NCBI GenBank assembly: GCA_003662645.1
Contig: QMYL01000084.1
Span: 1 to 5,412, forward strand
Direction: 5' to 3'
Origin: Candidatus Bathyarchaeota archaeon
GTDB taxonomy: Archaea; Thermoproteota; Bathyarchaeia; Bathyarchaeales; B26-1
Length of the DNA stretch: 5,412 nucleotides
Positions 1 to 5,412 of the stretch are shown here, piece by piece. The first letter of the stretch is position 1; each line of letters starts with the position of its first letter. The notes beneath the pieces are model-generated. The model was not told the DNA's origin, did no database searches, and worked only from the letters and a program-made list of their open reading frames with translations. A program made the position numbers and the translations under genes.

Positions 1-766
1 CCTCATCCCAGTGTCTGGTCTCACGTTTAACAGCTATCCCCCTCTCCAGGAGGCCCCTCTGTCGAACGATCTCAAAGTTTAGGGCCCTCTCGACCTCCTT
101 GAAGGATGATATATTCTTTATCTCAACCCTAGTCCCACCAGCCAGGGATATGTTGGCGTCACAACGCATAGCGCCCTCAAGGCTGCCGTTGAATATGCCC
201 AGATGCTCAAGTATAGACCTCAACTTCCGCAGGAAGAGCCTAGCCTCCCTGGGAGAGGTCATATCGGGCGCCGTCACGGTCTCGAGGAGGGCTATTCCAG
301 CGCGGTTATAATCGACTAGTGTGTATGGAGATTGATCTATCGGCCCAAGGTGGACGAGCCTACCAGGATCCTCCTCGAGGTGTATCCTCGTTATCCTAAT
401 CCTCTTACGCCTATTCCTGTCCTCTATGTAGAGGTATCCGTCCTTGGCTAGGGGAACCCCGCCAGCCCTATCATACTGAGATATCTGGAAGTTCTTCGGC
501 ATATCCGGGTAGTAGTAGTTCTTCCTGAAGAAGAACATGCGTCTAGATACCTTGCAGTTCAGTGCTAACGCCGCCATAACCGCGTACTCAACAGCCTTCC
601 TATTCAGGACTGGGAGCGAGCCGGGGAGCCCTAAGCAGACCGGACAGACCAGGGTGTTGGGCTCCTTCCCCCTATAATCTGATGAACAACCGCAGAAGAG
701 TTTGGTCTTTAGGCTAGTTAATTGGGTGTGAACCTCAAGCCCTATCTTAACCCCAAGCTCATCCAT
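1..766 (-). CDS. gatB: GatB, Asp/Glu-tRNA amidotransferase subunit B (N-terminal 255 residues, runs off left edge)
   Basis: GatB binds and activates the misacylated tRNA: it phosphorylates the Asp or Glu side chain with ATP and then amidates it with ammonia channelled from GatA. The visible part opens with the family hallmark IGLEVHTQL at residues 8-16. A Cys-x-Cys (C25, C27) and CPVC (C41, C44) set follows, matching the zinc-site cysteines of bacterial-type GatB. Then come [18 protein letters not shown] near residues 86-103, a HLEEDPG motif, VDYNRAG, and DANIS with VEIKN near residues 215-230. This is the cradle domain; the helical and YqeY-like tail lies outside the window. The motifs and the gatC/gatA context favour GatB over the paralogue GatE. 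The start is ATG at 766. An in-frame GTG at 775 directly follows a TGA and would add three residues; a GTGAG stretch just upstream of 766 may serve as ribosome binding site. The gene lies 55 bases downstream of the PUA-like gene and is probably co-transcribed with it. Confidence 0.96.
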   Translation of the reverse strand, partial: MDELGVKIGLEVHTQLTSLKTKLFCGCSSDYRGKEPNTLVCPVCLGLPGSLPVLNRKAVEYAVMAALALNCKVSRRMFFFRKNYYYPDMPKNFQISQYDRAGGVPLAKDGYLYIEDRNRRKRIRITRIHLEEDPGRLVHLGPIDQSPYTLVDYNRAGIALLETVTAPDMTSPREARLFLRKLRSILEHLGIFNGSLEGAMRCDANISLAGGTRVEIKNISSFKEVERALNFEIVRQRGLLERGIAVKRETRHWDE

Positions 767-821
767 AAAGCTCACTCAACTATAAGAAAGCAAAGCCTCT
801 AATATCATTGTTACCTCCGCA

Positions 822-1250
822 TCAAACCCTATTAATTTTGCATAGCTGTCTAGCCCTATCCAGTATGCTGTCCACCTCACTCTTGCTCAGCGGATACCCG
901 TGGAAACACTTACCCCTAGCCTTACGGCCGCTGAGTATAGTCTCCTTTATCGGGAGAGGAGGTTCAAACTTGAAAAGCTCCTTGAAGACTATCGCACCTG
1001 ACCAGCTCATCCTCTCGCACTCCTCCCTCTCCCTGTCAGGTAATGAATCCCTCTTGACAAACCTATCAACGATCCCGTACCCAATAAAGGAGTCTCCCTC
1101 CTCAGCCTTCCTAGCGAGGAGTATAGTCATGCCAGGCTCCCATCTCCTCCTAACGCCTGGATAGTACTTCTTTATGCTGAAGACCTGTTTAACCCACTCC
1201 TCCTTCGTGATCCTTAAGATATAATGCCTTAATGGTCCATTCCTACCCAA
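822..1250 (-). CDS. Small PUA/EVE-like protein of unknown function, upstream of gatB
   Basis: This 142-residue protein is soluble, with no signal peptide or membrane segment. It begins RHYILRITKEEW (residues 8-19), then has a W-x-PGM-TILLARK stretch (37-47), FIGYGIVDRFVKRD (55-68), a central Cys/Trp segment (C78, W82), KFEPPLPIKETILSG (93-107) and GKCFHGYPLS near the end. A strand, a 'PG-x-x-ILL' turn, then 'FIGYGIV' is the pattern of the PUA-like fold (EVE, ASCH and related domains), which often binds modified nucleotides or RNA. The fold is inferred by eye and no exact family is recognised. The chosen start is TTG at 1250, directly after an in-frame TGA. AGGAGG ends 10 bases upstream, and the next in-frame Met is only at residue 41. 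A short leader frame (1243-1311) overlaps this start. The position just before gatB suggests a link to translation or tRNA, but that is inference. Confidence 0.8.
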   Translation of the reverse strand: MGRNGPLRHYILRITKEEWVKQVFSIKKYYPGVRRRWEPGMTILLARKAEEGDSFIGYGIVDRFVKRDSLPDREREECERMSWSGAIVFKELFKFEPPLPIKETILSGRKARGKCFHGYPLSKSEVDSILDRARQLCKINRV

Positions 1251-1311
1251 TCACAGCGGGCCTCCTGACCTTAATAATCTCACTTATGGAGTTTATGAAG
1301 TTTACGTTCAT
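1243..1311 (-). CDS. Possible 22-codon leader peptide or frame-shifted 5' end of the PUA-like gene
   Basis: An ATG at 1311 opens a 22-codon frame (MNVNFINSISEIIKVRRPAV, then Ile-Gly) that ends at TAG 1245-1243. It overlaps the TTG start of the PUA-like gene at 1250 in another frame. The amphipathic, charged sequence reads like real protein. Its own 3' part carries the GGTCAGGAGG that would serve the downstream start. A TATA-like AATAATGTAA lies 20-29 bases before the ATG, so a leaderless transcript starting at this ATG is possible. It could be a leader peptide giving translational coupling, the true N-terminus of the PUA-like protein separated by a one-base change or sequencing error, or chance. 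The region also overlaps in part the far end of the plus-strand relic. Confidence 0.3.
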   Translation of the reverse strand: MNVNFINSISEIIKVRRPAVIG

Positions 1312-1317
1312 CAGTAG

Positions 1318-1728
1318 CTGAGGAGGAGGGTTACATTATTAGCGGAGTTCTCTAATCGCCACTTGAACCTCCTTCTGAACGGTATTAAGAGTGAAGTATT
1401 GAGAACTCGGAGTTATACGTGATCTCCCGCACAGACTATACGGGTCGGTAAGTCTGGTTTGGAGACGGCTCGACTGACCTTCCTAAAGAGACTGTTCAGG
1501 GGTAATGGGGCTGGTAGCAGGATGATATATACGCGACCTACCTTGGTCTAGCCGTGGAGGCGGGAGGATAATACTGTTCCCGGCATACCGAGGGAGTGGA
1601 ACATTGAATTCAAACTTCACACACCGCTGAATGCAACCGTTGAGGCCATCCACTGACCCGAAAGGCTGGAGGCGTTGAGGGTGAAGCCAGAATCGAGAGT
1701 GAGAGGCCTAGTAATCTATGGAACATGA
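1318..1728 (+). pseudogene. Decayed C-terminal part of a glycoside-hydrolase-like gene
   Basis: This otherwise gene-free stretch carries broken coding sequence on the plus strand. Frame 1 gives GNGAGSRMIY (1501-1530), frame 3 gives ATYLGLAVEAGG from the alanine codon at 1533, frame 2 gives IILFPAY (1568-1588), and frame 1 resumes with REWNIEFKLHTPLNATVEAI (1591-1650). After TGA 1654 it continues PERLEALRVKPESRVRGLVI to a final TGA at 1726-1728. Each frame change is repaired by restoring one base, near 1531, 1566 and 1589; the last restores PAYPREW. A further TGA lies at 1420 in weaker, uncertain sequence back to a TAG at 1315. An FPA-x-P-x-x-W followed by FKLH-x-P-x-N-x-x-VE is what I recall from the C-termini of six-hairpin-type glycosidases, so a carbohydrate-active enzyme is likely but the family is not certain. 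Most of the gene, including any catalytic domain, is missing. It converges on gatA, ending 7 bases from its stop. Confidence 0.5.
1331..1340 (-). promoter_or_regulatory. Candidate TATA box for the PUA-like gene and gatB
   Basis: The minus-strand sequence AATAATGTAA lies about 25 bases upstream of the ATG at 1311, the usual archaeal TATA-to-start distance. It is the only AT-rich element found just upstream of this gene pair. It matters because the plus-strand relic separates the pair from gatCA, so they may need their own promoter. No clear BRE is seen. Confidence 0.25.
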
Positions 1729-1735
1729 TAGAATT

Positions 1736-3199
1736 TCAGATTGGGGGCCTAATCGAGGTTAGGCCTTTAGCCCCCTCAAAGGTGTAAGCAGCCCTAAGGA
1801 GCAGATCCTCCGTGAAGGGTCCGCCTATGAGCTGTAATCCAACTGGTAGGCCGTCTATAAATCCGCAGGGGATCGATATGGCTGGGTAACCAGCCAGATT
1901 GGCCGGGACGGTGAGTATGTCACACATGTAGAGTTCCAGGGGATCGTGTATCTTCTCCCCTAACTTGAAGGGTGGTATCGGCATGGTTGGGCCAGCTAGG
2001 ATGTCGAATTCCCTAAGGGACTTCTCGAAGTCACGCCTTATCAGGGTTCTTATCCTCAAAGCCTTCAGGTAGTATTGGTCGTAGTATCCAGCTGAGAGGG
2101 CGTAGGTTCCCAGGATTATCCTCCTCCTAACCTCCGGTCCAAACCCAAACCTCCGGTTCTTAGAGTATACAGTCGACCAGTCTGATCCGTCATCCTCCAC
2201 CCTGTAGCCATAACGCACCCCATCGAAACGGGCCAGGTTGGAGCTTGCCTCGGACATGGCGATTATGTAGTATGCTGCAAGTGCAAACTCGAGGCTTGGG
2301 AGGGAGACCTCCTCGCAGACCGCTCCCAAATCCTCCAGTTTATGGATGGCTCTCCATACCTCCCTCGCCACTCTTTCATCAGTTCCCTCGCCGAAGAACT
2401 CCTCTGGAACACCTATCCTCAGCCCATCTATAGGTCCGTTTAACGATGAGGTGTAATCCTTGGGCTCAACCTTGGCGGATGTGCTATCCTTGGGGTCGTA
2501 TCCACCGATAACGCTTAGGAGTAGGGCGCAGTCGTAGGTGTTGCGGGCCATAGGTCCTATCTGCTCCAGGCTGTTTGCGTAGGCTATCAAGCCGTAGCGG
2601 CTCACAAGTCCGTAGGTTGGTTTAAGCCCGACTATGGAGCAGTAGCTGGCTGGACACCTTATCGAGCCTCCTGTGTCGGAGCCTAGGGCCACGGTCGCCT
2701 CACCAGAGGATACCGAGGCCGCGCTTCCACCGGAGGAGCCGCCTGGAACCCTCGTTAGGTCCCATGGGTTTTTAGTTGGACCGAAGTAGCTCGTTTCTGT
2801 TGTGGACCCCATTGCGAACTCATCCATATTCGTCTTGCCGATTATTATCGCGTCCTCACTTAACAGCTTCTCTACGACCGTGGCGTTGTACGGCGGGATG
2901 AAGTTCTCGAGCATCCTAGAGGAGCATGTCGTTCTGATGCCCTTGGTGCAGATGTTGTCCTTCACCGCTACGGCTACGCCGCAGAGCCTCCCAAGCCTGT
3001 CACCCTTCCTAACCTTATAGTCGATGTCCCCAGCCCTCTTTAGGGCTTCATCCTCCATCACCGTTACGAAGGAGTCTATCCTATCCTCAACCTCCCTGAT
3101 CCTCTCGATTATCGCTGAGATGTATTCCCTCGCCGTCAGTTCCCCGCTTCTAATACTCTCGGTAACCTCCTTCGCTGTAAGCTCGTGGAGCCTCGGCAT
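1736..3199 (-). CDS. gatA: GatA, glutaminase subunit of the Asp/Glu-tRNA amidotransferase
   Basis: GatA hydrolyses glutamine (or asparagine) and passes the ammonia through a tunnel to GatB, in the cytoplasmic GatCAB complex. The 487-residue length is normal for the family. The amidase-signature triad is intact: Lys80 in VAVKDN, cis-Ser155 in GGSSGGSAAS, and the nucleophile Ser179 in GSDTGGSIRCPAS. These positions are offset by one from the Lys79/Ser154/Ser178 set known for Staphylococcus aureus GatA. GLKPTYGLVSRYGLIAYA follows, as does the C-terminal PANLAGYPAISIPCG and GLPVGLQLIGG. The start chosen is ATG 3199, because GGTGA (3209-3205) sits five bases upstream. An upstream TTG at 3223 would overlap the gatC stop by four bases and add eight poorly conserved residues. 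It is one transcription unit with gatC. The stop TGA is 1738-1736, facing the decayed plus-strand gene. Confidence 0.97.
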   Translation of the reverse strand: MPRLHELTAKEVTESIRSGELTAREYISAIIERIREVEDRIDSFVTVMEDEALKRAGDIDYKVRKGDRLGRLCGVAVAVKDNICTKGIRTTCSSRMLENFIPPYNATVVEKLLSEDAIIIGKTNMDEFAMGSTTETSYFGPTKNPWDLTRVPGGSSGGSAASVSSGEATVALGSDTGGSIRCPASYCSIVGLKPTYGLVSRYGLIAYANSLEQIGPMARNTYDCALLLSVIGGYDPKDSTSAKVEPKDYTSSLNGPIDGLRIGVPEEFFGEGTDERVAREVWRAIHKLEDLGAVCEEVSLPSLEFALAAYYIIAMSEASSNLARFDGVRYGYRVEDDGSDWSTVYSKNRRFGFGPEVRRRIILGTYALSAGYYDQYYLKALRIRTLIRRDFEKSLREFDILAGPTMPIPPFKLGEKIHDPLELYMCDILTVPANLAGYPAISIPCGFIDGLPVGLQLIGGPFTEDLLLRAAYTFEGAKGLTSIRPPI

Positions 3200-3204
3200 A
3201 CGGT

Positions 3205-3209
3205 TCACC
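3205..3209 (-). promoter_or_regulatory. Ribosome binding site deciding the gatA start
   Basis: GGTGA on the minus strand is complementary to the archaeal 16S 3' end. It is five bases from ATG 3199, inside the 20-base gap after the gatC stop. It argues for this ATG over the TTG at 3223. Confidence 0.6.
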
Positions 3210-3219
3210 CTTAACTCCT

Positions 3220-3513
3220 TCAAATTATCTTCGGGGCCTTGAAGAAGCCTCTCTCCTTCTTCGGCGCGTTCTTTAGGGCATCACCCTTGGGGAGCGACTC
3301 CTCAACCTCATCCTCACGGTAGACGTTGACCAGATCCAGAACGTGATAGGTTGGTGGGACCCCTTCCGTCTCGGCTTCATCTATCTTCCTGAAGTATTCG
3401 AGTATCTCGTTCAGTTGCTTAGTGAAGAGCTCCTTCTCTTCCTCTGTCAGCTCTATGTGGGCGAGCCATGCTATGTGTTCAACCTCTCTACGTGAGATGT
3501 AAGGCTTCCCCAT
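3220..3513 (-). CDS. gatC: GatC, small structural subunit of the Asp/Glu-tRNA amidotransferase
   Basis: GatC wraps around the GatA-GatB interface and stabilises the complex; it has no catalytic role. The 97-residue length is typical. The conserved core is clear: ISRREVEHIAWLAHIELTEE near residues 6-25, FTKQLNEILEYFRKIDEAET, then EGVPPTYH, a YREDEVEESL block, and a C-terminal KNAP...FFKAPKII that ends like the family's 'naP...f.vP.i'. The start is ATG 3513, where the family normally begins. The frame stays open another 53 codons to 3672, but that part has no family resemblance and runs into the sulfatase coding sequence, so it is not taken as coding. A purine-rich AAAAGG lies just before the ATG. 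It is first in the gatC-gatA pair and lies 106 bases after the sulfatase stop. Confidence 0.95.
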   Translation of the reverse strand: MGKPYISRREVEHIAWLAHIELTEEEKELFTKQLNEILEYFRKIDEAETEGVPPTYHVLDLVNVYREDEVEESLPKGDALKNAPKKERGFFKAPKII

Positions 3514-3582
3514 AACCTTTTCATCCTTAACTTGAACCGTTCTCGCACACCAGTTCGGATATGCATGAGATTTACCGCTCCT

Positions 3583-3592
3583 ATTTATTATA
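3583..3592 (-). promoter_or_regulatory. Candidate TATA box for gatCA
   Basis: The minus-strand sequence TATAATAAAT, preceded by AGA, is the most AT-rich spot in the 106-base gap between the sulfatase stop and gatC. Transcription would start near 3562, leaving a leader of about 50 bases before ATG 3513. This suggests gatCA can be expressed independently of the sulfatase. It is a pattern match only. Confidence 0.4.
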
Positions 3593-3619
3593 TCTTGACG
3601 GAGGTGATTATTGTGAAGG

Positions 3620-4999
3620 TTACGGGTTCCTGGGAGTCTCGCCTCTATCAACACGGGCTCTCCACTCCTCATACACTTCGATCAACCCCTCCCTCCTCGC
3701 CGCAGCCTCAACCCACTTGTAGACTGGTAGTCCCCGACTGACTATGAGCTCCAAGGGGTCTATCCGCTTCCCTAGGGTCTTCCTCAGCCACCTCTCCATT
3801 CTGAGCTCAAGTTCATCAACTACATCGGTCTCTTCCTCTGCTAGGTTGTGGTTCTCCCCAGGGTCGGTCTCGAGGTCGTAGAGCTCTATTTCCGGCGTCT
3901 CCCAGAATGCCTTATCCAGGGTCTTGATGAGCTTCCACCTTCCAAGGCGAATAGCTCTTTTACCGGTCCATAAACCTTGGTTGACATATATCTCACCCTC
4001 ACCCATCTCCTCCCCGAGGGCCACCTTAACCAGGTCTCTACCATACATAGTCTTTGGTACGTCGATCTTGAAGTAGTGGAGTATCGTCGGTGCTATGCTC
4101 AAGGTTGACTGGATTAGGTCGCTGATTCTCCTCCCTTCCGGCAGTTTTTCGGGGTGCTTTATTATCAGGGGTACGTGTACTGTCGGTTCATAGACATCTT
4201 GGTGGTCGAAGTAGAAGTGGTGTTCTCCCAAGCTTTCCCCGTGGTCCGAAGTGAACACGATTAGGGTCTCATCCATTATCTTTAAGTCCTCGAGGAGGTT
4301 TAGGAGTTCCCCAACCTGGTCGTCTACATACCTGATCTCACCGTCATACTGGGCTATGACGTACTCTATGTCGGTTATCCCCTCCTTTATCCTGTCGAGC
4401 TGTCTCTTCGTGAATGGCCAGACGGGTAGGGACTTCAAAACATCGAGACTGTGGTTGTTTGGGTCGGTCTCGTTTCCATCGTAGAAGAGCCTTCTGTATG
4501 GTTCTGGTGGGCGGTAGATTGAGTGGGGATCCCAGTAATGGATGAAGAGGAAGAAGTCCTCATCCTTATGGTCCTTTATCCATGGGATCGCCATGCCATT
4601 TATCTCCTCCGCGTCGACCTGTTGAAGCCTCCCCCTAACGCCAGCTACCGGGTTCATGTAGTAATGGAATCCCCTAGCAAACCACCTCCTCATCATGTAG
4701 AGTGTGCTCACAGCCGCGGTGGTTATCCCGTTCTGAGCCAGTATCTCAGTTAGGTATGGTACACTCTCGGACAGGTTCTCAGTCTTGCTGTGGGAGACGA
4801 TCCCCGTGTGGATACCCCTCTGACCCGTGAACATGGAGGTGAAGGATGGCTGTGTTGGAACATCGGATGGGTATGCGTTCTCGAAGAGTACACCCTCCTC
4901 TGCTAGGCGGTCGATATTCGGCGAAGTCTCCCTATGATAACCGTAACACCCGAGGTGGTCGGCGCGGAGCGTATCTACGACGAGCAGTATAGCTTTCAA
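3620..4999 (-). CDS. Sulfatase-family (alkaline phosphatase superfamily) hydrolase lacking the formylglycine Cys/Ser
   Basis: The 459-residue protein, probably cytoplasmic (no signal peptide), has the full sulfatase fold signature: an N-terminal metal-site strand ILLVVDTLRADHLGCYGY (Asp9), SPNIDRLAEEGVLFENAY, HYWDPHSIYRPP near 154-165, FTSDHGESLGEH with metal ligands Asp252 and His253, and a C-terminal GRWKLIK with ELYDLETDPGENHNL. The family usually cleaves sulfate (sometimes phosphate or phosphonate) esters. At the active site, where sulfatases have Cys/Ser-x-Pro-x-Arg for formylglycine, this protein has TQPSFTSMFTG. Thr49 replaces the Cys/Ser and Phe replaces the Arg, so it may act as a phosphoesterase with a Thr nucleophile, as in nucleotide pyrophosphatases, or be inactive as a sulfatase. 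The start chosen is TTG 4999, because the family begins M-K-A-I-L-L and GGTGGT lies four bases upstream. In-frame GTGs at 5008 and 5014 are alternatives. The substrate is unknown; ThuA is the divergent neighbour. Confidence 0.92.
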   Translation of the reverse strand: MKAILLVVDTLRADHLGCYGYHRETSPNIDRLAEEGVLFENAYPSDVPTQPSFTSMFTGQRGIHTGIVSHSKTENLSESVPYLTEILAQNGITTAAVSTLYMMRRWFARGFHYYMNPVAGVRGRLQQVDAEEINGMAIPWIKDHKDEDFFLFIHYWDPHSIYRPPEPYRRLFYDGNETDPNNHSLDVLKSLPVWPFTKRQLDRIKEGITDIEYVIAQYDGEIRYVDDQVGELLNLLEDLKIMDETLIVFTSDHGESLGEHHFYFDHQDVYEPTVHVPLIIKHPEKLPEGRRISDLIQSTLSIAPTILHYFKIDVPKTMYGRDLVKVALGEEMGEGEIYVNQGLWTGKRAIRLGRWKLIKTLDKAFWETPEIELYDLETDPGENHNLAEEETDVVDELELRMERWLRKTLGKRIDPLELIVSRGLPVYKWVEAAARREGLIEVYEEWRARVDRGETPRNP

Positions 5000-5003
5000 G
5001 GCT

Positions 5004-5009
5004 ACCACC
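5004..5009 (-). promoter_or_regulatory. Ribosome binding site favouring the TTG start of the sulfatase
   Basis: GGTGGT on the minus strand is four bases before TTG 4999. It overlaps the alternative GTG at 5008, so both cannot be used optimally. A leaderless start at GTG 5014 remains possible, since the TATA-like box predicts transcription beginning near 5015. Confidence 0.45.
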
Positions 5010-5036
5010 CGCACACCTAACCTTCAAACAGACGCG

Positions 5037-5045
5037 TATTTTAAA
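5037..5045 (-). promoter_or_regulatory. Candidate TATA box for the sulfatase gene
   Basis: TTTAAAATA on the minus strand sits about 38-46 bases before TTG 4999. It predicts a transcript start near 5015 and a short leader containing GGTGGT. It is within the AT-rich divergent region shared with the ThuA gene. Confidence 0.45.
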
Positions 5046-5049
5046 TTTA

Positions 5050-5101
5050 CCTAAACATAATGATAAGGAAGGGTTTAGATAACAATTTAACTATCCTAAA
5101 C
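5050..5101. repeat. Three spaced CTAAAC elements in the divergent control region
   Basis: CCTAAAC occurs at 5050-5056 and 5095-5101 on the plus strand, and TCTAAAC on the minus strand at 5079-5073. The copies are about 22-23 bases apart, near two helical turns, and lie between the two opposing TATA-like boxes. The first and middle copies form an inverted repeat (CTAAAC at 5051-5056 with GTTTAG at 5073-5078). They could be sites for a regulator of both genes; the motif is short and no regulator is in view. Confidence 0.35.
5084..5093 (+). promoter_or_regulatory. Candidate TATA box for the ThuA-family gene
   Basis: AATTTAACTA is the best TATA-like element upstream of the plus-strand gene. It predicts transcription starting near 5113-5118. 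That is compatible with a short leader to ATG 5143, or with a nearly leaderless start at the in-frame ATG 5119. Confidence 0.4.
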
Positions 5102-5142
5102 GATCTTATGAAGCGTTAATGTTCGGGTTGAAGGTGCGGGTT

Positions 5143-5412
5143 ATGGTCCGCGTAACCGTGTGGAACGAGTATAGGCATGAGAGGATCGATCCAAAGATAG
5201 CTGAGATTTACCCGAAGGGGATACATGGAGCCATAGCCGAATACTTGGAGGGGTTACCTGGTTTTGAGGTTAGAACGGCGACTCTTGATGAGCCCGAACA
5301 TGGACTGACGGATGACGTACTGAAGAACACCGATGTTCTGATATGGTGGGGACATATGGCCCACAATGAGGTTAGAGATGAAGTTGTCGATAGGGTTCAT
5401 AGGCGTATAGTC
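5143..5412 (+). CDS. ThuA-family (trehalose utilization-like) protein, N-terminal 90 residues, runs off right edge
   Basis: ThuA proteins have a class I glutamine-amidotransferase-like fold. They are linked to catabolism of trehalose and related sugars (ThuA with the dehydrogenase ThuB in rhizobia), although the reaction of archaeal members is not established. The start matches the family closely: [10 protein letters not shown] at residues 4-13, IYPKGIH (22-28), [13 protein letters not shown] (44-56), and [15 protein letters not shown] (63-77), before the gene leaves the window. ATG 5143 is chosen because GGTG lies six bases upstream. An in-frame ATG at 5119 would add eight residues and has no visible ribosome binding site. 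It is transcribed divergently from the sulfatase-like gene across an AT-rich region with paired TATA-like boxes and repeated CTAAAC elements, so the two may be co-regulated. The C-terminal half lies outside the window. Confidence 0.9.
   Translation, partial: MVRVTVWNEYRHERIDPKIAEIYPKGIHGAIAEYLEGLPGFEVRTATLDEPEHGLTDDVLKNTDVLIWWGHMAHNEVRDEVVDRVHRRIV

Noticed and set aside
808..1164. A 118-codon open frame on the plus strand.
   Set aside because: It is antisense to the PUA-like gene, rich in Leu and Ser as expected for a reverse-strand shadow, and has no recognisable motif.
1251..1735. A structured RNA or tRNA gene in the gap.
   Set aside because: No T-loop consensus, acceptor-stem pairing or other recognisable RNA fold was seen, and the plus strand is better explained as broken coding sequence.
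1736..1765. A terminator at the gatA 3' end.
   Set aside because: A short inverted match (GGCCTAATC/GATTAGGCC-like around 1746-1764) falls within the gatA coding sequence, and no oligo-T run follows on the minus strand.
3024..3242. A plus-strand open frame opposite the gatA start.
   Set aside because: It is antisense to the well-supported start of gatA and the end of gatC and is only a compositional shadow.
3514..3672. An in-frame N-terminal extension of gatC by 53 codons.
   Set aside because: It lacks family resemblance, overlaps the end of the sulfatase coding sequence, and would make GatC about 150 residues instead of the usual size near 95-100. ATG 3513 fits the family start.
3612..3741. 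A plus-strand GTG frame preceded by a strong-looking GGAGGTGATT.
   Set aside because: It lies antisense over the sulfatase C-terminus, has proline/serine/threonine-rich composition typical of a shadow frame, and resembles no known protein.

Overview
The window looks like chromosomal DNA from an archaeon, probably a thermophile of the Thermoproteota (TACK) side. This lineage guess is inference. It rests on archaeal-type ribosome binding sites of the GGTG(A) kind, AT-rich TATA-like boxes in the gene starts, frequent AGG (Arg) and ATA (Ile) codons, TTG/GTG starts, and a GatCAB tRNA amidotransferase set. No rRNA, tRNA, CRISPR array, insertion sequence or origin was recognised.

Layout. Five genes lie on the minus strand and read from right to left. 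First is a sulfatase/alkaline-phosphatase-superfamily hydrolase (about 4999 to 3620). Then come gatC (3513 to 3220) and gatA (3199 to 1736), 20 bases apart. After a gap of roughly 490 bases comes a small PUA/EVE-like protein (1250 to 822), followed by gatB (766 to beyond the left edge, 255 codons visible). On the plus strand, a ThuA-family protein starts at 5143 and runs off the right edge. It is divergent from the sulfatase and shares a 143-base AT-rich control region with it.

The gap between gatA and the small protein is not empty. On the plus strand, about 1318-1728 holds what reads as a decayed coding sequence. Its 3' part can be stitched across frames into the C-terminal end of a carbohydrate-active enzyme, resembling the tail of six-hairpin-type glycosidases. 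Three one-base losses and two in-frame stops break it. The relic sits inside what is otherwise a gat gene cluster.

Function. GatC, GatA and GatB together form the glutamine-dependent amidotransferase that converts misacylated Asp-tRNA(Asn) (and in some organisms Glu-tRNA(Gln)) to the correct amide form. In archaea the Asn job is the usual one, because GatDE handles Gln. The sulfatase-like enzyme, the ThuA protein and the glycosidase relic suggest a neighbouring patch of carbohydrate or sulfated/phosphorylated glycan metabolism. The most notable points are a sulfatase-fold enzyme without the formylglycine Cys/Ser, the broken glycosidase, a 22-codon leader reading frame overlapping the start of the small PUA-like gene, and three spaced CTAAAC elements between the divergent genes.
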